Assembly: GCA_030248225.1 (NCBI GenBank)
Contig: JASANE010021424.1
Location: 1 to 64,000 of the forward strand
Reading direction: 5' to 3'
Origin: Trileptium ribeirensis
Lineage: Eukaryota > Nematoda > Enoplea > Enoplida > Thoracostomopsidae
DNA: 64,000 nt
Positions 1-12,060 of the stretch are shown here, piece by piece (the first letter of the stretch is position 1; each line of letters opens with the position of its first letter). The position numbers and the translations under genes are program-made. The notes beneath the pieces are model-generated. The model had not been told where the DNA came from. It saw nothing but the letters and a program-made list of their open reading frames with translations, and ran no database searches.

Positions 1-1308
1 CACAAAATGTGATACATAAAATAGAATGTGATACATATAATGAGACCACAGACACACACACATAGCTTCGACGGTTTTTGTGTATTTTGGGCCTCTTGGA
101 CCGTCAAAACTCATTTTAGCCAAAACCCTGGCACCTAACAATAACGGTACATCATCTGTAGCTATATATTGAGGCTGCATTTCTATGGAAAATGGACCCA
201 ATATAATGCCCATATAGCTCCAGCGCTTCAGGTTCAGCAGATATTGTCATTTTCTTGTATTTTAGGTATCTTGGGCCCCTTTAAAGACCCCGTTTGGGCC
301 CTAACCCGGAACGCAAGAGTGTAATTGTGAAAAAGCTTTATTTGACTTATAGAACCATAATTGTTGTACCATATGAACCTGACTTGGCTGAAATAACAGC
401 CAAGATTATGTTTTATCAGACCATCGTTACCTGACAAGAGCCCTTCGACCCACATACTACCCTAAAAGAGGTCCAATCCGGTTTCCCGTCTAACTGAAAA
501 GCACAAATATAGATTTTAAGCTTTCGAATAAATTACGGTGCGATCATAGCCGGCGCAGACAAAGTTGATGTTATATGTGTCACCCCCAAAAGACCAGAAA
601 CGGACGCTGTCGAAAAGTACCTTTTATGCCAGTGAGAATTCTTTCGCAACGCTCGTTTCACTCTCTACTCAAAATTCATTAATGAAACCATTACGTTTAT
701 CGATGTAAATAACCTTAACAACCCACCTGACACGAAGCCCCCATTCTTAAATTCTATGCCGCTGGGACAATCTTACTGAAGGTAAATTGTCGGGAGGCTC
801 CAAATGGCGAAAAAATCTCCAATTCGCATCGGTGTTATTAAGAATTTGGGCAAGAGCAAACAAACACAAAGCCTAGGTGTTTCAATTATCAGTTTCTTCA
901 TTGTGAATAGAATTAACAAAATGTTTGCGAAAATCCATCAATCCGGTGGCGATTTATGAGTGTCGTGTCAGAACTAAAAACACAATAGACAGAAACACAC
1001 AATTTTGGTCAATTAAACGCTGATGTGGAAATCCCGTTTGCTATGCTCCGTCCGTTTCAATCATACTTACATTTCGCAGTGCAACTGTTATAGTATTGTT
1101 TTTTCTGGATGTCAAAGAAAACTGGTCACTGTACATAACTATAAAATGTATATACCATAGCTGCCCCAAAAATAGAAAACATTTAAACAGCGTAATTACA
1201 TGTTTTACCTTTCAGCCAATCTGCTCCCTTACAAGGGCATGCAAAAGAACGAGAAAAAAGTTAGACCGTATTACCATTAGCAAGAGCAAAATTTTGTAAA
1301 TGACTAAC
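1..1308. other. vasa intron sequence running off the left edge
   Basis: No coding exon could be recognised here on either strand. The vasa exon at 1309-1462 ends in a phase-1 donor, so the next exon (expected to carry the GG and DEAD motifs) must lie left of base 1 or be too short to recognise. The short ORFs are AT-rich and low in complexity, with no motif. Confidence 0.5.
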
Positions 1309-1462
1309 CTTTGCCGAGTTTCAGGCACTCCACATGTATTTGACGAGCAAGCTCACGCGTTGGTGAAACGCAAATCATCACAGGATGTTGCGGAAAACCT
1401 GGTTCAAAACCGAGTTCGCCGCGCGTAATCATGCTGTTGATAATGGGCAATAAGAAAGCCGC
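1309..1462 (-). CDS. vasa: vasa/DDX4-like DEAD-box helicase, exon with motif Ia
   Basis: This exon continues the RecA1 domain directly after Walker A. It begins 'AAFLLPIINSMI' and contains motif Ia as 'PTRELARQIH', which contributes to RNA binding in DEAD-box ATPases. The acceptor (tttgcag, minus strand) is phase 0 and matches the phase-0 donor after 'GSGKT' in the exon at 2776-2938, so the join reads GSGKT-AAFLLP as in the whole Vasa/DDX3 family. The donor (AAAG|GTTAGT) is phase 1. The insert between 'ITRGE' and 'PTRELA' is family-typical. The exon alone could be Vasa or DDX3/Belle; the zinc-knuckle exons upstream favour Vasa. The gene symbol rests on this domain combination, not on orthology testing. 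Confidence 0.88.
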
Positions 1463-2775
1463 CTGCAAATGACAAATACATTGCATGAACCCCAACGAAG
1501 ATGTATAGCAATACTTTACCTTCGACCAAGTTTTGCAAATATAGCATGCCCCATAAGTAATGCCCCAACTTCAAACTGTTGCTGAGACTAATATATTAAA
1601 CTTATAACCCTCATATGTTCAGGAATTATAAGTTAGAAGTAGTTGAATCTATAAATTTTCCACTGAGGGCTCCAGTGGGAAAGATTGCCAAAATTTGTTT
1701 TGTTCAGGTTCTGTCACGCACAACTCATCTTCGGGTGGATGGATTTCGATACATTTTATTTGATAGCAAAAGTGATGAGGATGTGCCCTTTAGCTGAACG
1801 CGAACACCTCCGACTCCATGTTCGAGTTCAAAATGACAAAACCGTTTTTAAGGGTTCTTTTTACATTCTGGCCATAAGGGTACTAGTCTTTCGCATCCCA
1901 TATCTAGCAACATAGACTTCGAATAACCAGCTCACGGAGACCTACAACTTTGCTCACCAAAACTCTTTTGTGCTATCACGCCAGGGTCGTTGTGAGTCTG
2001 AATACGATTCATCGACCCTTTACCGGAAATACATAATATTTGTCAAATTTCGGCATGTTACTACGTGTTTTTACTTTACCACGAATGCCATAGGTTATCA
2101 AGCACACAGAATACAATGGCTTTGCAAACTAGAGTCCAAGAGTTTTACGATCAACGTACCTCATCATTCAATCAATTCAGAATTACAAACGTTTTAGTGT
2201 AGTATAAACATCAAATACATAGCCTGTTACATGAGATTACACAAAATGAGCATTTGAATTAACCACGCTCGTTCAGTTTCACCCGCGCGTGCGAGATAAA
2301 ACTTTAGACGTTTTCAATCTAACGAAAACGCACAAACAAATTTAAATAATGAATTTTAGAATCAAGCTATCTGGAGTTGGAAACACATTTCGTGCTTACT
2401 ATATTGTGAGGATATTTTGGCAAACTTGTTTAAATCTGTGGTAGAAATTCTTCTGAAAAATTTTCGACACACCCTTCTAACTATCGAAATATTCGACTTA
2501 ATTTAACAAAATTAAGATGTGTTGAGTGACTCCAGCGTTTTGTAGGCAGATATCCACGACCAAGAAATCTAGAAGTTATTATACTATGTTTAGCTTAAGA
2601 AACGGATCTGATTCGTTATTTGCAAGTTTTATAACACAGATCCAATAACGAACGTTTGTTAAAATATCAAAAGATAATTTTGATATTTTAAACAAAACTT
2701 TTGCATTATGTGAAGCCGAAGCGTGCCTCAAAAAATTAGTATAGTGCTGTCCGTACGTCAAGGCACAACGCATAC
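1463..2775 (-). other. vasa intron, no recognised element
   Basis: AT-rich sequence bounded by a phase-0 donor (ACG|GTATGC, at 2775) and a phase-0 acceptor (tttgcag, at 1463). I see no further coding exon, RNA gene or obvious transposon. Confidence 0.6.
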
Positions 2776-2938
2776 CGTTTTCCCAGATCCTGTTTGCGCA
2801 ACGCCCATTATATCTCTGTCGGCTGCAATCAATGGTATAGCGTGTTTTTGAATTGGCGTTGGACGCTTGTATCCAGATTTTTTGACATTGTTAATTAGGT
2901 CAGCTTCAAGCAGGACATCAGAACCATCCTCGAAATCC
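2776..2938 (-). CDS. vasa: vasa/DDX4-like helicase, Q motif and Walker A exon
   Basis: The exon encodes the start of the helicase core. It carries the aromatic-to-Q-motif stretch '[15 protein letters not shown]', the '[14 protein letters not shown]' Walker A (motif I) loop and the upstream '[14 protein letters not shown]' segment. The Q motif senses adenine and the GSGKT loop binds the ATP phosphates. The donor after GSGKT (phase 0) matches the next exon exactly. The 5' acceptor 'tttatag' leaves phase 2, which does not match either donor seen at the end of the exon at 6870-7039. A second AG 11 bases inside the exon (after 'GAG') would give phase 0 but would remove the conserved Phe of the DFED segment. 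A small unseen exon or a non-canonical junction is therefore possible. Confidence 0.88.
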
Positions 2939-3312
2939 CTATAAAATATGGATAGTATAATCTGTGCAGTAGATATAGAAAACAAACATAAGGTATGTAC
3001 TGTTAGTGAATTAACATAAATTGTGTTTCGGTGCATAATGAAAATTAACACTAAAACAGAATACAAACGGCATTTCCAGGAAGCGGTTAGAAATTTTAAT
3101 AGAACCCACGATAGCACTTATATTTTAGCGATAATTATGCAGTAATATTTAGATTTCAAGTGACCACAGGATACAGTTTATTCCGGTTTAGTTCCACTAA
3201 AATTCGATCTTGTGCGATCAATATTAGTGACTCAACTCATTTAAATAGAAATTATTATGTTAAATATTATCGTCTGCGAATAATCAACCTAAAAGTCAGT
3301 TTGGAACAAGTC
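2939..3312. other. vasa intron, nothing recognised
   Basis: AT-rich intronic sequence without a recognisable exon or repeat. It lies between the acceptor of the Walker A exon and the start of the satellite-like repeats. Confidence 0.5.
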
Positions 3313-4470
3313 AGTGGATATGCTATATGTGAATATCACACAATACCGCACAAGTTGGAAAAAACTAACACCGGCAATAAGATTCCTATGCCCGAAAACC
3401 ACCCAAGTGCAAGCTATTAACCCTCAGGACGTCACAATAAAATTAGGAATTTTGGCTCGATGAACCATCGGGACGCCATACCCCCATACCATGGAACCAT
3501 GGCTCGCAGAGAAAAATCAACATTTTTGCAATGATTTTCCCATGGCCCAAAACACACAAAAGTAAAGCTTTTCAAAATTTCGAATTTTGGGTCCAGCAAC
3601 CACGAGGGTGCAATACCTCAAAACCCATGAACCGGAGCCTTAATCGCAAAACAAAAAAGAGGCATCCGCATTTATCATTTTACTATAATAAAACCAACCG
3701 GAAAAAAACCAAGTTATATAAGATAAAAATAATTTTTCTTTCGTGAAAGATACTAAATCGGCCCCATGTTAACCTCTGACACCAAAGGGGCGCCATACCC
3801 TTGTACCCACAGAACCATGGATCGCAGAGTAAAACCAACACCGGCAATGAGTTTCCCATGCCCGAAAACCCCCAAGTTAAACTTTTCAGCCGCCCAAGAC
3901 ATCAGAACAAATTTTCTAATTTTGGGTCGATGAAGCATGAGGGTGCTATACCTCAAACCCCATAGCTCCAAAAACCGGAGAATTAATCGAAAAACAAAAA
4001 AACGGCATTTATCATTTTACTATGAAATAAAACCAACCAGAGAAAGAAATTGGAATGTTAAGATAAAAATAACCTTGCTTCCGTGAAGGGTACTAAAAAC
4101 CCTCATTTTGACCTCTGACCTCGAACCATGGGGCGTCATACCCCCGTACCCATGGAACCATGAGTCATAGAACAAAACCACCACCGGCCATGAGTTTCCC
4201 ATGCCCAAAACCCCCAGGTGAAACTTTTCAGCCGCCCAAGATATCAGAACAAATTTTCAAACTTTAGGTCGAAGAACCGTTAGGGCGCCATACCCCCGTA
4301 CCTCAAACCATATAAATCCAGAACCGGAGGCTTAATCGAAAAACAAAAAAAATGCATCGGCATTTATCATTTTGCTATGAAATAAAACTAACCAAAGAAA
4401 AAAATTCGAAAGTTAAGATAAAAACAACATTGCTTCCGTGAAGGGTACTAAAATAGGGCAAAAAAACTCA
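3313..4470 (+). repeat. tandem repeat array, about 320-345 bp unit, three to four copies
   Basis: A block containing 'ACCGGCAATGAG', 'TTTCCCATGCCC', 'CGCCATACCC', 'TTAATCGAAAAACAAAAAA', 'GGCATTTATCATTTTACTAT' and 'CTTCCGTGAAGGGTACTAAA' recurs with anchors near 3502, 3821 and 4163, and a partial copy begins near 3363. Copies are imperfect, with small indels and substitutions throughout. The array lies in the intron between the Walker A exon and the linker exon of vasa. It has no conserved reading frame. A single related block is dispersed at 7325-7460. Confidence 0.8.
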
Positions 4471-4879
4471 CATTTTGACTCCTTGCCCCGGAACCAGACC
4501 CCAAATCAAAAAAACGCTCGGGGATGTACACGGTAAATCGACTATGCCGGTTCGAATGAGCCCAAGATCATGAAAATCGGTAAGTCGTTCCCGAGTTATG
4601 GCCGATCACACACACAAAGAGGCGGAATTTAAAAGATTTCACCCCTGCAACGCACAATCTCCAATACGTTTCACTACGTTCTGATAACCGCATAGTCAAC
4701 AGATTAAACCAGTAGATTGAAAGCGATTAAACCAATCATGGTTCGTTCGGAGAAAATAAACTGAGTAAGTTCAAAAAGTGAACACTGGTCATCGACGCGT
4801 TTGAATGAATCACCTCATCGTTTTCAGCAATTCCTAAAACCGTTATCTTCGCTAATAAAGAAATTTAAAATTTAGGTTG
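4471..4879. other. intron sequence, nothing recognised
   Basis: Moderately GC-mixed intronic sequence following the tandem array, without coding potential or clear repeat structure. Confidence 0.4.
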
Positions 4880-5262
4880 AAAACCACAAAATCGGCTTCT
4901 GCAAAATTGGGCCCCTGGCATTTTACGGCCGCTTGGAGTGCCCTGGCAAAACTTCCCCCGTAAAAAACCTGGTTGATACAAACAATTGACAAATTTTTTT
5001 TACAAAAATATCTTTCTCAAGTTAAAAATTTTATTAATTTCGGCAATAAATTGTAAAAAGTTTGTTTTTACCTTAATAAAGACATTCTGTAGCCATTTAT
5101 TAAAAATTTTAGCGTTTTTGCTTAGTATATTTTTAATTTCTATCCCCACTTTAAGCCGAGTTCATACCCCCTGACAAAATACGGTGCCACCTCTTCCCAC
5201 TCCGAACCAGCGGCGGGCGATTCATGCTATATGACAAATTTTCAGCGAATGGAGTTCACGTA
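4880..5262 (+). repeat. dispersed repeat with 'CCCCTGGCAAAA' motifs
   Basis: The segment carries 'GGGCCCCTGGCATTTTACGG', 'TGCCCTGGCAAAACTTCCCC', 'ATACCCCCTGACAAAAT' and ends 'TTTTCAGCGAATGGAG'. The same ordered motifs, including the ending, occur at 18650-19095. This indicates two copies of one interspersed repeat. No coding capacity or termini were recognised. Confidence 0.55.
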
Positions 5263-6869
5263 TCTTGGGCAGAGAGTGCCAAGAGTAATATTTACAAATT
5301 ACATCATCGTTTTCAGCAACCTAGAAAACCTTTATCAGTGCAGATAACAACTCAAAGCATCCGATTAAAAACCTTTCAATCATGCATGGTTCCGTCGGGA
5401 TTAGTCCCACGGCTACAACATGCCATGACTTGCCAAAAATATGCCCGTGCCGTCACAGATACGTTTGAATGAAGTCACAGTTTTCAACAAAGTCAAAAAA
5501 CTTTACAATGGCCATATATTGTTTTATTTAATTTTCTCAAAACTCGCGTAGAGTGAAAGGGAACGTTCAGAACTTTAATAAACACAAAGTTTATTAAACA
5601 CAAAGTAGATAAACTTCGCTTCTAACAAAAAGTATATATCTGATCCAGGCAATTACGAAGGGCACGCATGATTTGTTCAATAGAAAAACTTCATTCTGTT
5701 GCGTTGTCTGACTGAAACGGTGTTACACTAGGTCTCAAAATTAGAAAAGGTACATTCTTTAATAATAATCCACTATACTACAAGGGTGGGGTGCATATAT
5801 GACAGCCGTATACGGTTCCACTATCAATTTTTAACCAATTCATATACAAAAGACCCATTGGAAATTACTTTTATGCTATATGGAAAAAATGGCCGGCCGA
5901 ATGTACAATGCTCAGAAATACAATACTCGCCAAAAATGACTATAGCTTGCTGCAGATTCGCTTGACAGAAAATGTTTCAAAATTACATTTGCTTTAACTA
6001 TTTCAAAATTTCGAGCAAGGCACTCGCTCGAGACTAGCTCGAAAAGCGACAGTCATTTCTGGAGACAACTGTATTGTCAGTGCGAAGGCATACAAACAAC
6101 TACAGAATTATGCAAACACATTCTCCTTCCTCGCTTTCTTTTGAAAAAATTCCCAAATCGTAGTAAGAAAATCAGACAGTATAGGTGGCGTAGGAGCGAC
6201 AAATATAGTGAAGTTAAACTATCAAACAGTTTGCCTATATTTAGTGATATATTTTGCAAGTACCAAATTCCTATTAGTTTTCCGAACACCGGCTTGCTGC
6301 AGTGGCGGAAGCTACACAGCATTTACTGACAACAAAATTGAAAAAACTAAGATGACTATTGAATTTTTGAACAGCCCTAAAGTTCTAAAAAAATCAAAAA
6401 TTCCAGGCAAGAGAAATTAGTCTACGATTTATAAATTTTTTGCGGAAGTAATAAATCACTTGAGGTCTTATCTCATCCCCAGCCTGCCGCAACACAAAAA
6501 CATAAAATATCATGCTAAAATTGATACTATTAATAAAATGGTTAAAAACACGCCTTCCAGGGACAACATGGCAGTGAAAAATATCCATTTCAGAAGTTAC
6601 TAAAATAAATCAGTAAATAAGTTGTGTGGAAACTTTCTCATCGTATCAAGTTTCATAAAAATTCGGAAAGACCACTAATACACATCCTCTCAGCGTGTAG
6701 CGTTATCAGGCAATCTGAAGTATTTGAATTTTTTACTCTAGTGAACAATAGTAGTCTATGTTTGAAATTCACCAGAATTTTATTCATCAATATAATAATG
6801 CAGAGCTTCGTAACCGTAATAATGAATTCATTAGCGATATATTTTAATGGCAGCTTACTCGAGTGGTAC
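5263..6869. other. vasa intron, no recognised gene
   Basis: Several ORFs of 60-140 codons occur here but none has motifs. The longest plus-strand one is largely antisense to the vasa exon at 6870-7039. I see no RNA gene or complete transposon. Confidence 0.45.
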
Positions 6870-7039
6870 GTAGCTTGGTTTTTGGTCACCGTGCACGTCA
6901 ACATCAATATCGTCGTAACCATCAAAATTAATACCCGTTGGAATATGGTTACTGTAAATGGTTTCATCGCATGGCGTTTCTTCTGGAATGTAGGTAGATC
7001 TTTGTGGTTTGTTCTCACCACCTTCAGCGCCACGGGTAT
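6870..7039 (-). CDS. vasa: vasa/DDX4-like helicase, pre-helicase linker exon
   Basis: This exon encodes the acidic linker just before the helicase core: 'STYIPEETPCDETIYS', then 'IPTGINFDGYDDIDVDVHG', the hallmark Vasa/DDX3 segment found before the Q motif. The acceptor (gttttag|AT) is phase 1 and joins cleanly to the phase-1 donor of the zinc-knuckle exon at 8888-8980, giving 'DQRDTRGAEGG'. The 3' end is uncertain: GT donors after 'KPSY' (ending at 6870, phase 0) and after 'VHG' (ending at 6890, phase 1) are both possible, and neither matches the phase-2 acceptor of the next recognised exon. Confidence 0.82.
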
Positions 7040-7324
7040 CTAAAACGGATCTACGATGATACAATAACATAAAATAACATGAAGTTCGAAATGTGACCAT
7101 CACACGTTGGTGGAAAGGTGTCATTACAATTTTGAGTCTGTCAACAATCAATGAAACAGCAACACTCATATACGTATTTTGTTTAATTATTATATACGTA
7201 TTATGTAAGTTGCAAAGAGTACAACATATCCACTAGTAACTGTATCGAGATTGCAGAGTGTACTGAAGCTTAGGCACATCTGCGCCTTTTGGGTGTACAG
7301 CCAATAAGCTCTGGATAGCATACG

Positions 7325-7460
7325 TCGATATACTATGTGGATGTCACACAATACCGCAGAAGTTAGATCAAAACTAACACCAGCAATAAGGTTCCCATGC
7401 CTGAAAACCCCCAAGTGCAAGCTATCAGCATCCCAGGACATCACAATAAAATTTTGGATA
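7325..7460 (+). repeat. dispersed copy of the 3313-3460 repeat block
   Basis: 'GTCACACAATACCGCA', 'AAAACTAACACC', 'GCAATAAGGTTCCCATGCC' and 'CAAGTGCAAGCTAT' occur here in the same order and spacing as at 3313-3460. This is one truncated unit of that repeat family placed in the next intron. Confidence 0.7.
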
Positions 7461-7804
7461 TTTGATATAAAATCGCCCCAATTTGCTCCGCTGACTTTTT
7501 GTAACTTATTACGTTTACTAGTAATTAGCTATTTAACTAACTAAATACCATGTATTTAACATCCTATAATAATGTCATGAATGAGTCACTAATAAACACC
7601 AGATTCATAATCAGCACGGCACGGATGTAGTAAACGCACCATCATAATACCTTATACTGATTATTCATTGAAAAATAAGATTGAACAGTAGGACAGACGA
7701 ACATTTTTGTTTTTAAGTGGTGTCGGGGGGGGGGGGGAAGAATAAATAATTACAACAACCACACGATTAGACATCGATAGCGGTAGTACAGGTTCAGGTG
7801 ATTT
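7461..7804. other. intron sequence with a G homopolymer
   Basis: No exon seen. A run of about 12 or more G at about 7725-7738 follows 'GGTGTC'. Otherwise AT-rich. Confidence 0.5.
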
Positions 7805-8145
7805 TTGAGAACATTTGGACCAAACTCCTGAAATACATTTCCCATAACAGCAAAATCATAACATAAATATTTTCTGCTCGGATATTGTACTACGTATATA
7901 TATATATACAATGAATTGTGCACTTGTTCTCTTTGGTACGCATAGCTTTGCAAAATTTCATATTCTATTATATTTTGCAAACATTTAGACCAAACTCCTG
8001 AAATAGATTTCCCATATCAGCAAAACCATAAAATAAATATTTTCTGCTCGGATATATTATACACTATATACAGTGAATTGTGCACTTGTTCTCTCTGGTA
8101 CGCATAGCTTGGCAAATATTCATATTCTATTGTATTCTGCCATTA
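7805..8145 (+). repeat. tandem duplication, two copies of about 168 bp
   Basis: The block from 'GACCAAACTCCTGAAATA' through 'AATATTTTCTGCTCGGATAT', 'GAATTGTGCACTTGTTCTCT' and 'GGTACGCATAGCTT' occurs twice, at about 7812-7977 and 7985-8145. The copies differ mainly in the length of a TA dinucleotide run. The duplication is recent enough to align without large gaps and lies in a vasa intron. Confidence 0.88.
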
Positions 8146-8887
8146 GCTACTATCAAACTTGATCACGGCTATACTTATGACAGTGCATTCTAATGAAAGG
8201 CTTCCAATTTTAATAAAACAAAGGCCATCGGTCGACAAATTCTCAACTACTGTGAAAATTAGACTTGGAATTAAATCATTGTTACTTAGTATCACAAGTA
8301 CCTAAAACTAAAGCAAGTTAGAAACTCTAAAGCGTACCCACTACAAGATTCAGAAACAGTTTCATAAAATACATTGTTACCGTCGCCCCGCACCTTGTTC
8401 GGAGGTTGCCAAAAGTAGTAAAAGCAATATAGTAAAAAACAGGCGTCATTTTCATAGGAAATCTATTTTAGGTATATTGGTCGCGTATATATATTTGGAA
8501 GCTAGTAACAAAGAAAAATTAAAAATTGGATGCATGCAACCATTTCTGCTTAAAAACACAGTATCTTGCATAAATAAATGAATTTAAAAACGAACAAACT
8601 TCGCACAGCTGAAGTTGTGAAAAACCATGGTACAAAATCACATATTATTTGATGATATAAAATCATAATTGACAATACCTCGATAGTGGATAATAGCATA
8701 TGACATGAATTATTATCAAAACTGTAGATAACGATGGAAACCCTAAACATCACACTCTGTTTAATGCACCATTAAACCATAAATCAACACGAGAACCAAA
8801 AAATATACACAATCTAGACTGTCGTGCTCCAAACGCTGCCATGGGAATAATTAAAACTAGACGGCCAACAGAAATTATTTCACATAC
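8146..8887. other. vasa intron, nothing recognised
   Basis: AT-rich intronic sequence. The short minus-strand ORFs lack motifs. The 73-codon ORF overlapping the next exon is out of frame with the zinc-knuckle reading frame. Confidence 0.45.
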
Positions 8888-8980
8888 CGCGTTGATCACA
8901 GTCGGCAATATGGTGGTCGGAACTACCACATCGAAAACAACCACGACCGCCGCCGCCGCCGCCACCACCACTACTTTGAC
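8888..8980 (-). CDS. vasa: vasa-like helicase, fourth CCHC zinc-knuckle exon
   Basis: A 93-base exon reads 'GQSS', a run of Gly, then 'RGCFRCGSSDHHIADC', a CX2CX4HX4C zinc knuckle, and ends 'DQR'. Zinc knuckles bind single-stranded RNA and occur in the N-terminal half of Vasa/GLH proteins of several invertebrates. The acceptor (tttctag|GT) and donor (CGCG|GTATGT) are both phase 1. They match the phase-1 donors possible at the end of the exon at 22495-22863 and the phase-1 acceptor of the exon at 6870-7039. This phase agreement over three exons is the main evidence that knuckles and helicase belong to one gene. The Gly run is coded by a GGT/GGC microsatellite. Confidence 0.82.
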
Positions 8981-9235
8981 CTAGAAACAAATTAGAATTT
9001 AGTCTAGTAATGTCTTGTAAACGACTGTAATTTTTCAATCAATTGACCATCTACCGAACAGCGGCCATTTCTAACTAATGAAAAGCAAAGCTGTGGTGTC
9101 CGAAATGGTGTTATATTGCAAACCCGCCAAGCAACAAAGTTAATCATAATTTCGAGTACAATACTTCATCCGAAACAGAGATATAAGTACATATCTTTTT
9201 ATCACAAACTACCATGAATACAAGTATTACGAATA

Positions 9236-10230
9236 TGTAATATGGACGTGATGCTGCTGCACTGCGCACTTCCAAACGCAGTGCCCGTACGACCCCAACA
9301 ATCGTAACATCTTGGACGGACTTAACCATCTCTCTCCGCCAGAACCAAGAAGCTACGGGGCGTAGCAAGCAGCAGGAGCGTTTCACGGGCTGTGCTCGGA
9401 TGTCGTCGGATGGGTTGCAAAAGTCGCCTACGTGGCGCCACCTTTGACATCCCCAGGAAGGTTAGCTTGGTCACCTGGTCACAGGCCAAGACAACAATAC
9501 CGCTATTCATATCCTGGGCTCACCTGGAAGTTACAATTGGGTACATCGTTGAAAATATTGATAAAACTCGAGCTTTTGCCGATTCTGTTTGTGTCCAATG
9601 TAGCCCCCCTAAAGTACGACAATCTCTAGAAATTTAGCTTATGATCATTTTTACGCTACCAAGTTCGGCAGCTGGTGCCCTCGAATCCTCGTCGACATTC
9701 AACCTTTGGAATTGTCGCGTTTTAATTTTACAATTCAGTCGTATCCACACACTAAATGGTCAGCGAACCACGCTAAGACTTACGACCTTCCTAACCTCAA
9801 GCCTGAACGCATGTCGTCAACTAGGGGCAACGATTTTTAAACCTCTTTTTGTACATATCGCTAGATATATTTTCAATTAGGAAACAATGGATTTTTTCAA
9901 GAATCATTTATTGACAAGCAAATCGACCACACGTTCGGTTATGGGTTAATACAGTACGGTCACTCAGTTGATAATATTAGTGTATAGCAAGAGTGGATAT
10001 ATTATAAACAGTAAAGCATAAGTACAAAGCCTACACAGGGAGTATGATTAAGTAAAACCAAGAGTCAAAACCTTCCTAACTGATCGTACACAGCCGGAAG
10101 TTATATAGAATCAGCATCAACAACCACTAATTTTTGTCCTTCACCAACACTCTGGTTACGGCTGCACCTATCTTACTTTAAAAGAAAATTAGGTAAGGAA
10201 AATTGTGATACAACTAACAAGGCGCCAGAA
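9236..10230 (+). repeat. diverged relative of the giant LTR, outer end
   Basis: The segment begins TGTAATATGGACGTGATGCTG, matching the LTR termini at 30285 and 57022 (TGTAATATCGAC.TGACGCTG). Similarity then continues in the same order: 'GCGCACTTCC', 'CGTACGACCCC', 'CACCTGGTCACAGGCCAA', 'AACCTGAACG'-like and 'GTTTATTGA'-like segments. Divergence is much higher than between the two LTRs of the large element. It has the same orientation as that element and sits in the long intron of vasa. It could be the end of an old solo LTR or of a related family. Confidence 0.65.
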
Positions 10231-11394
10231 CCTAACTGATCCCATAATTCCAATCGACCGGTTCAGGTAAGCTGAAACCTGCTAGTAAAATGAATAATAA
10301 TTGATAAACAGAAGGGATAGTACATTAAAAAATATTAGGTTCGGGGTTCAGGTACGCTACGGGGAATAACTAAATTCAAAAATTTTTATGTCTGACTGGG
10401 CTCTGCATTCGCTAAAAATTTTACCAGGGGGCATTAACCTGGGGCGCACGATTTTGCCCAGCGAAAATCAGCTAAAAATTGTGTCAGAAACACTACCAAA
10501 ACTATTTTGATGGATAAAAAATAGCGATTATGAAGCAAATTTTAACAATATTTGCGAAATTTTTGGCTTCATAAAGGAATTGTTGTATAAATTGTGATCA
10601 AATTTTACGTACTTTGGACCGATTGAAAACAAAAAAATTTGCCAAAAGGCAATAAATCGGGGGGCTGGGGGCCCAAAATTTTGCCGTGGGGTATGCGCCG
10701 GGGGGCTTATTTTGACTCAGGGGGAAATGACAGTCTTTGCCTCGCCCAATTTGGAGAGCCCAGCATGAAAAAAATTTTTGTTTGTTTGGAAAATGTTATT
10801 TAAATATTGACTACAAAAACTTATAATGAAAAAACATCGTTTTATACCTTGAAAGTACATTTATGGAACTAAAATAACATGAAAACATGGGAATAATTTG
10901 CACGTTTAAGCAAAATTTATCCCGAGAATCTACATGGGCCCTCGAATTTCACCCCCCCCCCCAAGTTTTGGAACGGTTGCGGACATACCAGTCTACTAGG
11001 GGTGATATATGAAAAAGTAGACATTGTACAAGTACATTGTATACATACGTACTCGTTAAACAATTTGTCAAAATAATAATGTCAAATATACAACATGCAA
11101 TAGTTCAACAGAACAACATGGCACGACTCCAGACATCAATGAATAGTATGGTATATTTGATTGACATGATGGCTGTGAGTATTCACTAACTCCGCCTTGC
11201 TTCGCCTAAATCATAAATAGCTACAATGAGTTTTCTCTGATCAATCTTGTTCCTATGTAAATTGTGCGAAGACAGTATGCTTAGCAAATCCCACTGCTCA
11301 TTCTCGGGTCTTATACGAAAGTAAAATTACGTGTAGGAAACTTTTAAATGGCAAATTCATAACTGTCTATTTCGCACAGCTCAAATTTATCCGA
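10231..11394. other. intron sequence, low-complexity patches
   Basis: No exon seen. Contains GGGG- and CCCC-rich patches (for example a C run at about 10950-10961) and phrases such as 'GGGGGCTTATTTTGACTCAG'. These resemble other anonymous interspersed repeats in the window, but I cannot define ends. Confidence 0.4.
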
Positions 11395-11462
11395 TGGCCA
11401 GTTCATCGGGACTTAAAATATCTAGTGTGACTGGCGAGTTAAAATACCTAGTGTGACTGTAA
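11395..11462 (+). repeat. short tandem duplication of about 29 bp
   Basis: 'TTAAAATATCTAGTGTGACTG' is followed by 'GCGAG' and then 'TTAAAATACCTAGTGTGACTG', two near-identical units side by side. Confidence 0.75.
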
Positions 11463-11821
11463 AGCACGCCAATGCAGGGAACAAAGAAGCTGATAAAAAG
11501 CTTCGGAGGAAATATGAAAATACACGGTGGATTTGACGTCCATTAATAACAATTTTAGTAAAAAACGCAAAAAATTTGCCGAGTAACACGCCTTGCTCTA
11601 TATGGATTAACTGTGCTGAGCAAAGTGAAGATATATATTTATTAATATACGTTTATTTTAACGCTCAGACTCAGTTCCATTGTTAGCATTTTTTCATTTG
11701 CGGATAGCCGTTTCGTGATTTACACTGCAAAACAAAAGAAGGGTGCAGTGCGGATATCCTAAAGCGACTCGAAGGTCCTGGTAAAAATAGTCATGACCGA
11801 TTTCCTACCTCTTAAGATTTT

Positions 11822-12060
11822 TGAATTCTGAGTGAGTGAGTGAAAGGAGTGAAGCGAAGAATTCTCAGATATCTCGTGTAGGCTTAGGTAGGCTTATCAG
11901 AAACTTCAGCAAACACGTTCTTATTTCCACAACAACTTGGCGCCCGTCACCTGTTTTATGATTCGAAACAGTATACTTATAAACGCTCAACTTGCGTTTA
12001 TTGATTTCTGAGTGAATGAATGAAACTAGCGAAACGAAGAATTCTTACTAGCCAGGAGTG
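11822..12060 (+). repeat. direct repeat pair of about 55 bp, 180 bp apart
   Basis: 'TTCTGAGTGAGTGAGTGAAA' followed by 'GAAGCGAAGAATTCTCA' at about 11824-11867 recurs as 'TTCTGAGTGAATGAATGAAA' and 'GAAACGAAGAATTCTTA' at about 12005-12048. Confidence 0.65.

Noticed and set aside
6624..7043. 139-codon plus-strand ORF
   Set aside because: Overlaps the vasa linker exon in antisense and shows no domain.
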